Source: Methylovulum sp.
GTDB taxonomy: Bacteria > Pseudomonadota > Gammaproteobacteria > Methylococcales > Methylomonadaceae
DNA: 8,922 nt
NCBI GenBank assembly: GCA_028713595.1
Contig: JAQTNZ010000070.1
Location: forward strand, 1-8,922
Reading direction: 5' to 3'
In this document: in pieces, positions 1 to 6,115 of the stretch
Numbering within the stretch: the first letter of the stretch is position 1
How the letters are laid out: the number at the start of each line of letters is the position of its first letter
Position numbers and translations under genes: made by a program
Notes under the pieces: model-generated
The model's input: the letters and a program-made list of their open reading frames with translations, nothing else
What the model was told of the DNA's origin: nothing
Databases searched by the model: none

Positions 1-1563
1 CCCGCCGCATTGGCCATCCATTTATGTATTGGCATGGCTTATGGCTTCTCGGTTTTCTGGTTGCCGCTATCAAAAGCCATCGGCATTAAAGAAAGCCTAG
101 CCTGCCCCGCCGATGTCGGTTTTTGGCAAGAACTGTTTATCACCTCCTGCGATTGGAAAATCTCCACGCTGGGTTGGATGTACACCTTATTTTTTGTCTT
201 TCTAGGCTCGTCGGCAGCGGTCTGGGGTGGCTGGCTTGAGCATGTCGGCCCGCGTAAGGCAGGTGTCGTCAGCGCTTGTTGTTGGTGCGGCGGGATGCTG
301 CTGTCAGCATTGGGCATTTATCTGCACCAATTTTGGCTTATGCTGTTGGGTTCCGGGGTCATTGGCGGCATGGGCTTGGGGCTAGGTTATATCTCGCCCG
401 TGTCCACCCTCATCAAATGGTTTCCCGACCGGCGCGGCATGGCGACCGGCATGGCAATCATGGGGTTTGGTGGCGGGGCAATGATAGGCTCACCGTTAGC
501 GACGGAACTGATGAAACAGTTTGCCAGCCCCCATGATGTCGGGGTCATGGCCACGTTTGTGGTGATGGCGGCGATTTATTTTGTGTTCATGATGACCGGG
601 GCCCTCAGTTACCGTATCCCTCCCGAAAACTGGCAACCTGCTGGTTGGACACCGCCAATCGCCCAAGGCCGAAACAAAATGATCACCACGCGCCATGTCC
701 ATGTCAAAAATGTCTTTAAAATTAAGCAATTTTGGCTGCTGTGGGGAGTGTTGTGCATGAATGTCAGCGCCGGTATCGGTGTCATCGGCATGTCATCACC
801 GATGCTGCAAGAAGTGTTCGGCGGCCAATTGCTGGGCATCAACAAAACCTATAGCGAACTCGATAAAGCCCAGCTCGCCGCCATTGCCGGCATCGCAGCC
901 GGATTTACGGCCTTATTAAGCCTGTTCAATATTGGCGGACGCTTCTTTTGGGCAAGCTTGTCCGACAAACTGGGGCGCAAACTCACCTTTATCATCTTTT
1001 TTGTCCTGGGCGGCTTGCTTTACCTCAGCATCCCCGAAAGTGCGCAATCGGGCAACAAGCTGCTGTTTGTCGGAGCATTTTGCCTTATTTTAAGCATGTA
1101 TGGCGGCGGCTTCGCCACTATACCCGCCTACCTTGCCGACCTGTTCGGCACCTTAAATGTCGGGGCGATTCATGGCCGCTTGCTGACCGCATGGGCGACC
1201 GCCGGGATTGTCGGCCCTGTGATTGTCAATTATATGCGTGAATACCAGCTAGGCTTAGGTCTGCCACGCGAACAAATTTACAACCAAACTATGATGATTT
1301 TGGCGGCCATGTTGATGCTTGGCTTACTCTGCAACCTGTTGATCCGACCCGTAGCGGACAAGTGGTTTATGGACGCAGACGAATTGCAAGCGGAACAAAC
1401 GCCATATCAAGAAACCAAGACGTTTATTAGCACAACAACAGCACCCGGCAAACATCCCCTAATGGTAGGCCTCATCACCCTACTGGCTTGGGCTATCGTT
1501 CTTATCCCCTTATCGTGGGGGATTTATAAAACCGCATTGAACGTCAGCAAATTTTTTTCCTGA
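1..1563 (+). CDS. OFA-family MFS transporter (oxalate/formate antiporter-like), 5' truncated
   Basis: This is an inner-membrane major facilitator transporter of the oxalate:formate antiporter (OFA) type. The frame is open from base 1, so the window cuts off the N-terminus; a TTG at 10 lies inside the first membrane helix and is not a credible start. About 520 residues are visible, and probably only a short N-terminal piece is missing. Hydrophobic segments fit 12 or more helices. The OFA hallmark after helix 4 is clear: a GMGLGLGYISPVSTLIKWFP stretch followed by DRRGMATG and a GFGGGA turn. A DKLGRK loop marks the second half, and ADLFG...HGRLLTAWA is typical of the family. The loop after helix 1 is extended and holds two cysteines (CPADVG...TSCDW). 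The protein ends with one more hydrophobic segment near 1459-1530. Substrate is unknown; family members move oxalate, formate or other small monocarboxylates. A strong terminator follows immediately, so it is transcriptionally separate from the genes downstream. Confidence 0.88.
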   Translation, partial: PAALAIHLCIGMAYGFSVFWLPLSKAIGIKESLACPADVGFWQELFITSCDWKISTLGWMYTLFFVFLGSSAAVWGGWLEHVGPRKAGVVSACCWCGGMLLSALGIYLHQFWLMLLGSGVIGGMGLGLGYISPVSTLIKWFPDRRGMATGMAIMGFGGGAMIGSPLATELMKQFASPHDVGVMATFVVMAAIYFVFMMTGALSYRIPPENWQPAGWTPPIAQGRNKMITTRHVHVKNVFKIKQFWLLWGVLCMNVSAGIGVIGMSSPMLQEVFGGQLLGINKTYSELDKAQLAAIAGIAAGFTALLSLFNIGGRFFWASLSDKLGRKLTFIIFFVLGGLLYLSIPESAQSGNKLLFVGAFCLILSMYGGGFATIPAYLADLFGTLNVGAIHGRLLTAWATAGIVGPVIVNYMREYQLGLGLPREQIYNQTMMILAAMLMLGLLCNLLIRPVADKWFMDADELQAEQTPYQETKTFISTTTAPGKHPLMVGLITLLAWAIVLIPLSWGIYKTALNVSKFFS

Positions 1564-1576
1564 CCCGTCAAGCCTT

Positions 1577-1625
1577 CGCCGGACATAAAAAAAGCAGCGT
1601 TAAGCGGCTTTTTTTATGTCCGGCG
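1577..1625 (+). terminator. Symmetric rho-independent terminator after the MFS gene
   Basis: A perfect 19-bp inverted repeat lies 14 bases after the MFS stop codon: left arm 1577-1595, right arm 1607-1625, loop of 11 bases (1596-1606). Each arm combines a GC-rich base (CGCCGGACAT) with a run of seven A or seven T next to a GC pair. The A run on one side and T run on the other would let it work in both directions, although no convergent gene is visible on the right. Confidence 0.85.
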
Positions 1626-1922
1626 GATAAGAGCCATCCTTAATAGCTGCAACTTAATTATTGAAGCCAAATCTATCAAGAAAAAACACTAAAATACTGA
1701 AAATACTAAAAATAACATAAAAACTAATTTTTTAGGGGGGATGTTAAAAATTACCAAAAATAAATATTAATCCACAATAAAAAATTTACCGACACCAAAA
1801 GAAACAAAATTATTTTATAAAATGTGAAAAGTTACCTATAAAAGCAAAAAATTACCTGATAAAATCAAATCAATTCTTGAAGAAGTTTACGGTTTTTAAT
1901 TTTCAACCTAACAACAAGGCCA
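1626..1922. other. AT-rich gene-free region, probable promoter/operator zone of the FDP-family gene
   Basis: This stretch has no convincing gene and is far richer in A and T than the coding DNA around it. It holds four same-strand copies of an A-rich box ending in TTACC (TTACC at 1751-1755, 1786-1790, 1832-1836 and 1852-1856), a perfect 12-bp palindrome ATTTTATAAAAT at 1812-1823, a repeated AAAATACT (1691-1698, 1700-1707) and an isolated run of six G (1735-1740). TATAAA at 1837-1842 could be a -10 box, but no good -35 partner stands at the right distance, so I do not call a promoter position. The region most likely carries the promoter and regulator sites for the gene starting at 1929. Confidence 0.5.
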
Positions 1923-1928
1923 TTGATT

Positions 1929-2555
1929 ATGATAAAAAAACACCGCTTTACAGCATTAAAGCTCGCCCTATTACTGCTAAGCAGTCAATCCGCCTTGGCC
2001 GCTGATTTCAGTTTTACGGGCAATTTCACCCAAGATAGCGATGTGCAGCTTTTTAATTTTTCCCTAGCCGCCGATTCTTCATCGCTTATCATTGACACTC
2101 TCTCTTTAAATGGCGGCGTTAATGCGGCGGGCACCACCATAGCAAGCGGGGGCTTTGACCCTTACCTGGCCATTTTTAGGGAAACCGATGGCCAATGGTT
2201 TTATTCCACCGAAATCAAAAATGCGGGTGATGAAGCGTTTATCGCAGACAGCCCGTTATTTGCCGGCAACTACATTTTGGCGTTGACCCAAACCGATAAT
2301 TTTAGGGCTGACGACCATTTATCCGATGGTTTCGCCTATGCGCTAGGCCTGACCAGCTTTGCCTCAATAGCCTTCACGACTAATGGTGGCGGCGGTAGTG
2401 GCCATTGGGCCGTAGACATCAAAAATGTCGATTCGGCTGACATCCCCCCCGTCCCTACCCCAGAAGCGCTGACCTTAACGCTGATGGGTATGCTGGGTTG
2501 GCAACTAAGCAAAAAAATCGCTAAAAAAGACCGTTTTACCCGAGCCGCCTCTTAG
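1929..2555 (+). CDS. DVUA0089 (FDP) family exported protein with PEP-CTERM-like C-terminus
   Basis: This is a predicted secreted protein of 208 residues. I chose ATG 1929 because AAGG at 1916-1919 lies 9 bases upstream; a TTG at 1923 would sit only 3 bases from it. Residues 1-24 form a Sec signal peptide (basic MIKKHR, hydrophobic core, SALA cleavage site). The mature part is beta-rich and resembles the DVUA0089/FDP family: an NFTQDSDVQLFNFSL opening near residue 32, and the family signature FDPYLAIF at 76-83. A glycine run (153-156) comes before the C-terminal part. That part has PTPEA at 176-180, a hydrophobic stretch at 181-193 and a basic tail (KK, KK, R), which is the order of a PEP-CTERM sorting signal. 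It departs from the usual VPEPS motif, and the tail after the membrane segment is longer than usual. If genuine, an exosortase elsewhere would process it. The precise function of the family is unknown. Confidence 0.75.
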   Translation: MIKKHRFTALKLALLLLSSQSALAADFSFTGNFTQDSDVQLFNFSLAADSSSLIIDTLSLNGGVNAAGTTIASGGFDPYLAIFRETDGQWFYSTEIKNAGDEAFIADSPLFAGNYILALTQTDNFRADDHLSDGFAYALGLTSFASIAFTTNGGGGSGHWAVDIKNVDSADIPPVPTPEALTLTLMGMLGWQLSKKIAKKDRFTRAAS

Positions 2556-2558
2556 GCT

Positions 2559-2645
2559 TTAACTCTTCACCAGGAGTTGAAGCGACCGTAAGGTTTCGGC
2601 AACTCCATAAATAACCTAATAACTATTACTATTTTTTTGGAGTTA
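2559..2645 (+). promoter_or_regulatory. Structured leader of the collagen-like gene with competing stems around the RBS
   Basis: Four short complementary segments lie between the upstream stop codon and the start at 2648. A is TTAACTC (2559-2565), B is GGAGTTGA (2573-2580), C is CAACTCC (2600-2606) and D is GGAGTTA (2639-2645), which contains the ribosome binding site GGAG five bases before the ATG. B and C pair over 7 bp and enclose an inner stem capped by a GUAA (GNRA) tetraloop at 2588-2591. A can instead pair with B over about 7 bp with one wobble, leaving C free to pair with D (GGAGTT/AACTCC) and hide the binding site. The pairings are read directly from sequence; switching is inference, and it does not match a riboswitch class I know. 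Confidence 0.45.
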
Positions 2646-2647
2646 CC

Positions 2648-3961
2648 ATGCGTTTATCTTTCAATCCTCTTTATGGGGCTATCTTATTGGCTTGCCTTAG
2701 CCATAGCGCCCACGCCGTAGTTGCCCCGCTTACTGCCGATGTCAATGCTTCAGCCACCAATGTGGGTGGTGCGGTAGGCATCAACATCGGTTCCGGTAGC
2801 AAAGCCCTGTTCAACTTTGATTTATCGACACTGCCTAGTGGCATCACTTCCAGCGACGTTGCTAAAGCCACCTTGGTCTTTTATGTCAAAACGATTCCTA
2901 GCAGCGGCAAAATCCAAGCCAGCCCCATTACCCAAACATGGAGCGAAGGCACAGTAACCACCGCACCTAGCCAAGGGGCGGCGGCGGCCAGCAGCGCTAC
3001 CGTAAGCCGTGCCAATAGCTATTTTGCCGTTGATGTCACTAATTTGGTTCTCGATTGGGTAGATAACCCCGCCAACAACAATGGCTTGGTGTTGGAGCCG
3101 GATGCTTCGACAACTAACACCTCTATCACCCTAGACAGTAAAGAAGCTCTGCAAACCAGCCATCCGGCGTATCTTGAAATTGCCTTAAAAGGACCGGCAG
3201 GTGCGGTAGGTGCGACTGGCCCACAAGGCCCTACGGGAGCAACTGGTTTGACAGGCGCGACAGGTTCAACCGGCCCACAAGGCCCTACGGGGGCAACTGG
3301 TTTGACAGGTGCGACAGGTTCAACCGGCCCACAAGGCCCGACAGGGGCTACTGGCTTGACGGGTGCGACAGGTTCAACCGGCCCGCAAGGCCCTACGGGG
3401 GCTACTGGCTTGACGGGTGCGACAGGTTCAACCGGCCCGCAAGGGGCGACAGGGGCTACTGGCTTGACTGGCGCGACAGGTTCAACCGGCCCGCAAGGGG
3501 CGACAGGCTTGACGGGTGCGACAGGCTCAACCGGCCCACAAGGCCCAACTGGAGCGACCGGCGCTACCGGAGCGACAGGTGCAACCGGCCCTGGCGTACC
3601 TACGGGCGGAACCGCCAATCAAGTGCTATCTAAAATTGATGGCACTAACTACAACACCCAATGGGTAACCCCATCTTCAGGATCAGGCGGTACCGCCGTC
3701 TACGACGCTAGCGGCAACATCCTTTCGTCTGCGCATATTGTTGTCGGCACCATAGCGATAGCGTTCTCAACAACCACAACGATAAACTTCGCCAGCAACG
3801 CCCAATTTGCCTTCACTCCCGTTTGTACAGTGAGCGAATATGATTCCACCGCAACACCACATCTGTTCAAAATTACTGGCGCAACATCGACTTCTGTATC
3901 CATCCGTAATACTAATGGCTCAATCAATTCAACCGCCGCCTACCATTGCATAGGCAACTAA
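2648..3961 (+). CDS. Secreted collagen-like protein: DNRLRE-type domain, Gly-X-Y repeats, fibre-tip-like C-terminus
   Basis: This 437-residue protein is exported by a Sec signal (residues 1-23, ending SHSAHA). The start has a good binding site, GGAG at 2639-2642. Residues about 26-181 form a beta-rich DNRLRE-like domain, the type that begins bacterial surface and carbohydrate-associated proteins, with [37 protein letters not shown] and NGLVLEP as recognisable blocks. Residues 182-316 are 45 uninterrupted Gly-X-Y triplets, which should fold as a collagen triple helix and make the protein a trimer. Thr dominates the Y position and Pro appears in X, as in Bacillus BclA-type collagens. Residues 317-437 begin with [12 protein letters not shown], a motif common after collagen stretches in phage tail fibres, and end in a beta-rich domain with two cysteines (TPVCTV and YHCIGN). 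It is probably a rod-like surface or extracellular fibre with a binding tip; the ligand is unknown. Confidence 0.85.
   Translation: MRLSFNPLYGAILLACLSHSAHAVVAPLTADVNASATNVGGAVGINIGSGSKALFNFDLSTLPSGITSSDVAKATLVFYVKTIPSSGKIQASPITQTWSEGTVTTAPSQGAAAASSATVSRANSYFAVDVTNLVLDWVDNPANNNGLVLEPDASTTNTSITLDSKEALQTSHPAYLEIALKGPAGAVGATGPQGPTGATGLTGATGSTGPQGPTGATGLTGATGSTGPQGPTGATGLTGATGSTGPQGPTGATGLTGATGSTGPQGATGATGLTGATGSTGPQGATGLTGATGSTGPQGPTGATGATGATGATGPGVPTGGTANQVLSKIDGTNYNTQWVTPSSGSGGTAVYDASGNILSSAHIVVGTIAIAFSTTTTINFASNAQFAFTPVCTVSEYDSTATPHLFKITGATSTSVSIRNTNGSINSTAAYHCIGN
3191..3595 (+). repeat. 54-bp in-frame tandem repeats coding for collagen Gly-X-Y triplets
   Basis: The repeat block encodes 45 Gly-X-Y triplets. 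The main unit is 18 residues ([18 protein letters not shown]). Four perfect protein copies start at 3218, 3272, 3326 and 3380, followed by a copy with GPT changed to GAT (3434-3487), a 15-residue copy lacking one triplet (3488-3532) and a decayed copy (3533-3586) ending in four GAT triplets. Synonymous third-base differences separate the copies. Such repeats commonly vary in copy number by slippage or recombination, always in frame because the unit is a multiple of three. Confidence 0.9.
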
Positions 3962-3989
3962 ACCCGGCCTTACCCAGCAAAATTTAGAT

Positions 3990-4045
3990 GGCTTATTCCC
4001 CTTCCATCCCAGCTCTATTGGCTAAGTGCATGGGGAATTAAAGCC
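3990..4045 (+). terminator. Long-loop hairpin after the collagen-like gene
   Basis: ATTCCCC (3995-4001) pairs with GGGGAAT (4032-4038), and GGCTT (3990-3994) with AAGCC (4041-4045), leaving a TA bulge. This gives 12 pairs around a loop of 30 bases. The base of the stem is followed only by TAAAA, not a U tract, so termination is possible but not certain. It lies 29 bases after the stop codon. Confidence 0.4.
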
Positions 4046-4062
4046 TAAAACCTGCACACTTA

Positions 4063-4097
4063 CCGACTTAACCGGATCCGCCATACGGTTAAGTCGG
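4063..4097 (+). terminator. Hairpin in front of the first tail-collar gene (terminator or leader element)
   Basis: A perfect 12-bp stem, CCGACTTAACCG (4063-4074) with CGGTTAAGTCGG (4086-4097), encloses an 11-base loop. It is followed by CCTTTATTG, a short T-containing tail. A close relative of the stem, loop and following leader occurs before the second tail-collar gene. It could end transcription from the collagen-like gene or act as an attenuator or stability element for the tail-collar message. Confidence 0.55.
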
Positions 4098-4140
4098 CCT
4101 TTATTGAATGGCGAATACTATAATTATTGAGGAGTTCATT

Positions 4141-4674
4141 ATGTCAGAACCTTTTGTCGGCGAAATCCGTATGGTCGGTTTTAATTTTCCCCCACGCAAC
4201 TGGGCTTTGTGCGATGGTCATACCCTCCCTATTAACCAATATCAGGCCTTGTTTGCCCTACTCGGCGTAACCTACGGCGGCGACGGGCATACTACCTTTG
4301 GCTTACCTGATTTACGGGGGCGAGTGCCTGTAAACCAAGGTACAGGCCCTGGTTTAAGCACTTATGTGATGGGCCAAAAAGCCGGTAGCGAAACAGTTAC
4401 CTTAACTAGCGCCCAAATACCTAACCACACCCATAGCTTGAACGTTTCCAGCGGTCAGGGCACTCTTACGACCCCTGTCAACAACTTCTTAGCCGTACCT
4501 GTCGATAACAATGGTACCGCCAATATGCAAGATTTTGCCGGTTTGGCTAACGCAGCCATGAATGCGGCGGCGATTGGTGCGACAGGCGGCAACCAAGCCC
4601 ATACCAACCTACAGCCGTTTTTGTGTGTAAACTTTATTATTGCCTTAACCGGTATCTTCCCAAGTAGAAACTAA
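4141..4674 (+). CDS. Phage tail collar domain protein (MdpB-like), copy 1
   Basis: This 177-residue protein belongs to the phage tail collar family, also annotated in bacteria as microcystin-dependent protein MdpB-like. ATG 4141 is chosen because GAGGAG at 4129-4134 sits 6 bases upstream and because the family opens with (S)xPFxGEIRM; an in-frame ATG at 4108 would add eleven unrelated residues. The collar domain spans about residues 5-62: GEIRMVGFNF, WALCDG (21-26), QALFALLGVTYGGDG (35-49) and TFGLPDLRGRVPV. A PNHTHSL segment (95-101) holds an HxH pair of the kind that binds metal in some tail-fibre tips. The C-terminus, LQPFLCVNFIIALTGIFPSR, is the usual family ending, and the length is normal. 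No signal peptide or membrane segment is seen, so secretion, if any, is not by Sec. No other phage genes are nearby. The cellular role of this family is largely unknown. Confidence 0.87.
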   Translation: MSEPFVGEIRMVGFNFPPRNWALCDGHTLPINQYQALFALLGVTYGGDGHTTFGLPDLRGRVPVNQGTGPGLSTYVMGQKAGSETVTLTSAQIPNHTHSLNVSSGQGTLTTPVNNFLAVPVDNNGTANMQDFAGLANAAMNAAAIGATGGNQAHTNLQPFLCVNFIIALTGIFPSRN

Positions 4675-4730
4675 GGGCGAGTCTTGCCACAATCTCGGCT
4701 TATTAAAATGGGCACGGCATAAATGGATAC

Positions 4731-4787
4731 CCGCCAGCCCTTTCAGGCTTTTTTCTTTACGCACAAGGTACTGAAAGGTCTGGGCGG
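4731..4787 (+). terminator. Trailer hairpin after tail-collar copy 1
   Basis: CCGCC (4731-4735) pairs with GGCGG (4783-4787) and CCTTTCAG (4739-4746) with CTGAAAGG (4771-4778), separated by a small internal loop. The 24-base apical loop contains a T-rich run. The eight-base core CCTTTCAG/CTGAAAGG is identical to the one after copy 2. No U tract follows, so it may serve message stability more than termination. Confidence 0.5.
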
Positions 4788-4818
4788 CACTGCCAGAATG
4801 ATTTGCCGACCTTTTTTA

Positions 4819-4852
4819 CCGTCTTAACCTGATTCGCCATACGGTTAAGCGG
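4819..4852 (+). terminator. Hairpin in front of the second tail-collar gene
   Basis: CTTAACC (4823-4829) pairs with GGTTAAG (4843-4849); CCG (4819-4821) and CGG (4850-4852) extend the stem past one bulged T. The loop TGATTCGCCATAC resembles the loop before copy 1 (GATCCGCCATA), and the stem is followed by CCCTTTAT. Conservation of both stem and loop between the two leaders argues for a function. Confidence 0.5.
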
Positions 4853-4898
4853 CCCTTTATCTTAACGGCGGATACTAATTATTATTAAGGAGTTCATT

Positions 4899-5438
4899 AT
4901 GTCAGCACCTTTTATCGGTGAAATCCGTATGGCAGGTTTTAATTATGCCCCGCAACCGGGCTGGGCTTTATGTGATGGCAAATTGCTATCCATTAGCCAA
5001 AACCCAGCACTGTTTGCCCTACTCGGCACAACCTACGGTGGCGACGGCCAAAACACCTTTGGCTTGCCCGACTTACGCAGCCGAGTTCCGGTAAATGAAG
5101 GCAACGGCCCAGGGTTAAGCTATTATGTAATGGGCGAATACAGCGGCTTCGAATCGGTCACCTTATCCAATGTCACGCTACCCAACCATAGTCATGCTTT
5201 AAACGTGTCCAGCGCAGATGGGATCTTACCGACACCAGTGGGTAATTTTTTGGCTAAACCTATTGATACAAACACCAGTGCCGATATGCAGGATTTTGCC
5301 AGTGCGCCAAATTCCATCATGAACCCAACAGCGGTTAGCGGGATACCTAATAGCGGTCAAGCACACTCCAACCTACAGCCTTATTTGTGCGTAAATTTTA
5401 TCATTGCCTTAGAAGGTATCTTCCCAAGCAGAAATTAA
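4899..5438 (+). CDS. Phage tail collar domain protein (MdpB-like), copy 2
   Basis: This 179-residue paralogue of the preceding gene is roughly 60% identical by eye. The start at ATG 4899 has a strong AAGGAG (4887-4892) six bases upstream. It has the same layout: FIGEIRMAGFNYAP, WALCDG, ALFALLGTTYGGDG and TFGLPDLRSRVPV in the collar domain, then GPGLSYYVMG, PNHSHAL with the HxH pair, and an ending of LQPYLCVNFIIALEGIFPSR. The two copies differ mostly in the middle (residues about 105-155), the part that in fibre-tip proteins would be exposed, while the collar and C-terminus stay fixed. No signal peptide is present. It was probably formed by tandem duplication; the copies may assemble together or bind different targets. 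Confidence 0.87.
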   Translation: MSAPFIGEIRMAGFNYAPQPGWALCDGKLLSISQNPALFALLGTTYGGDGQNTFGLPDLRSRVPVNEGNGPGLSYYVMGEYSGFESVTLSNVTLPNHSHALNVSSADGILPTPVGNFLAKPIDTNTSADMQDFASAPNSIMNPTAVSGIPNSGQAHSNLQPYLCVNFIIALEGIFPSRN

Positions 5439-5457
5439 GGGTTGTTTTTTTGCCATA

Positions 5458-5474
5458 GCCTTAGTTGCTAAGGC
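5458..5474 (+). other. Small hairpin after tail-collar copy 2
   Basis: GCCTTAG (5458-5464) is a perfect inverted repeat of CTAAGGC (5468-5474), with a three-base loop. A T run (5444-5451) lies upstream, not downstream, so as a terminator it would fit the opposite strand better; on the + strand it probably only protects the 3' end of the message. Confidence 0.35.
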
Positions 5475-5500
5475 GGGTAAGGCATAGCAGTTCCGTCAGA

Positions 5501-5540
5501 CCTTTCAGGTTTTATGCCTCTAGGGCAAAAATCTGAAAGG
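5501..5540 (+). terminator. Trailer hairpin after tail-collar copy 2
   Basis: CCTTTCAG (5501-5508) pairs with CTGAAAGG (5533-5540). Inside, TTTTATGCC can pair with GGGCAAAA with a bulge, so the stem can extend almost to the apex. It has the same core as the hairpin after copy 1. There is no downstream U tract. It separates the tail-collar genes from the enzyme genes, but may not stop all transcription. Confidence 0.5.
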
Positions 5541-5627
5541 CCTTAAGTGATTGGAACCCGTTTTTACCCATAGCTGAGGCTACACCTTTCTGTTACCATT
5601 TTTACCTTTAGCCAACATCCCTACCCC

Positions 5628-6110
5628 ATGCAGGCGATTACCCTACGCCCCGAAACGGCGATTGACGAACCTTTGTTACGGCAAATTTATGCGGCTAGCC
5701 GCAACGAAGAGCTGGCCGCCGTACCTTGGGCAGATGCACAGAAAAGCGCTTTTCTGGACATGCAGTTTGATTTGCAACGCAGCCATTATCGGCAACACTA
5801 TCCGAATGCCGAATTCTTGATTATCAGCCAAGCAAATACGCCTATTGGACGCTATTATCTGCATCGTGGCACAACCGATTTTCTGCTGATAGACATTGCC
5901 TTATTGCCCTCTTTCCGTAGGCAAGGCATCGGTAGCTTGCTGCTGCACAACCTGCTGGCAGAAGCTGAAGAAGCGGATAAACCCGTGCAACTGCATGTGG
6001 AGCAGTTCAATCCCGCACAACACCTTTACCGCAAACTGGGTTTCTCGGTCATTGAAGATAAAGGCGTACACTATTTTATGCAATGGCAACCACCCGCCAG
6101 AAAAAATTAA
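5628..6110 (+). CDS. GNAT family N-acetyltransferase
   Basis: This 160-residue cytoplasmic acetyltransferase has the single-domain GNAT fold and normal length. The acetyl-CoA binding motif A lies at residues 88-110: a beta strand LLIDIALLP, then the pyrophosphate loop RRQGIG (97-102) and the following helix. Motif B is NPAQHLYRKLGF (128-139), in which Tyr134 is in the place of the usual general acid. The N-terminal part (EPLLRQIYAASRNEELA) is the common GNAT opening. No clear ribosome binding site precedes ATG 5628, but the family start fits it and no better start is near. The substrate cannot be told from sequence; the acceptor may be a protein N-terminus, an amino sugar or a small metabolite. 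The hydroxylase gene starts five bases after its stop, so the two are co-transcribed. Confidence 0.85.
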   Translation: MQAITLRPETAIDEPLLRQIYAASRNEELAAVPWADAQKSAFLDMQFDLQRSHYRQHYPNAEFLIISQANTPIGRYYLHRGTTDFLLIDIALLPSFRRQGIGSLLLHNLLAEAEEADKPVQLHVEQFNPAQHLYRKLGFSVIEDKGVHYFMQWQPPARKN

Positions 6111-6115
6111 AAACC

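Larger units (their letters stand above)
4063..4787 (+). repeat. Tandem duplication, copy 1: leader hairpin, tail-collar gene, trailer hairpin
   Basis: This unit comprises the 4063-4097 hairpin, the leader to GGAGTTCATTATGTCA, the tail-collar gene at 4141 and the CCTTTCAG/CTGAAAGG trailer hairpin. The same order and recognisable similarity, also in the non-coding parts, recur at 4819-5540. Divergence between copies indicates an old duplication; boundaries are approximate. Confidence 0.6.
4819..5540 (+). repeat. Tandem duplication, copy 2: leader hairpin, tail-collar gene, trailer hairpin
   Basis: This is the second copy of the unit seen at 4063-4787. The leaders match in long blocks (CGCCATACGGTTAAG, then GGCC and TTTAT, GATACTA, ATTATT, GGAGTTCATTATGTCA). 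The trailers share TTGCCA, GGCATA and the CCTTTCAG/CTGAAAGG hairpin core. Boundaries are approximate. Confidence 0.6.

Noticed and set aside
1741..1770. Nine-codon frame ATG...TAA behind a run of six G
   Set aside because: The G run abuts the ATG with no spacing, and the region is so AT-rich that short frames arise by chance.
3191..3595. CRISPR-like array
   Set aside because: The repeats are contiguous, in frame, without unique spacers, and encode collagen triplets.
3019..3618. Long minus-strand open frame rich in Pro-Val-Ala repeats
   Set aside because: It is the mirror of the collagen repeat; periodic GC-rich DNA keeps the opposite frame free of stops. It has no binding site or recognisable domain.
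4119..4124. Perfect TATAAT before tail-collar copy 1
   Set aside because: A transcript from it would begin on or inside the ribosome binding site, there is no -35 at proper distance, and copy 2 does not keep the hexamer.
4108..4140. Upstream ATG extending tail-collar copy 1 by eleven residues
   Set aside because: The extension has no family similarity and would run over the strong GAGGAG site that serves ATG 4141; copy 2 begins at the equivalent position.
4141..5438. Prophage or phage-tail-like particle locus
   Set aside because: Only tail-collar domain proteins are present; no tube, sheath, baseplate, capsid, integrase or lysis gene is visible, and neighbours are metabolic-type enzymes.
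6083..6115. Upstream ATG extending the hydroxylase into the GNAT gene
   Set aside because: The added residues are just another frame of the GNAT C-terminus; ATG 6116 begins right where family-like sequence starts.
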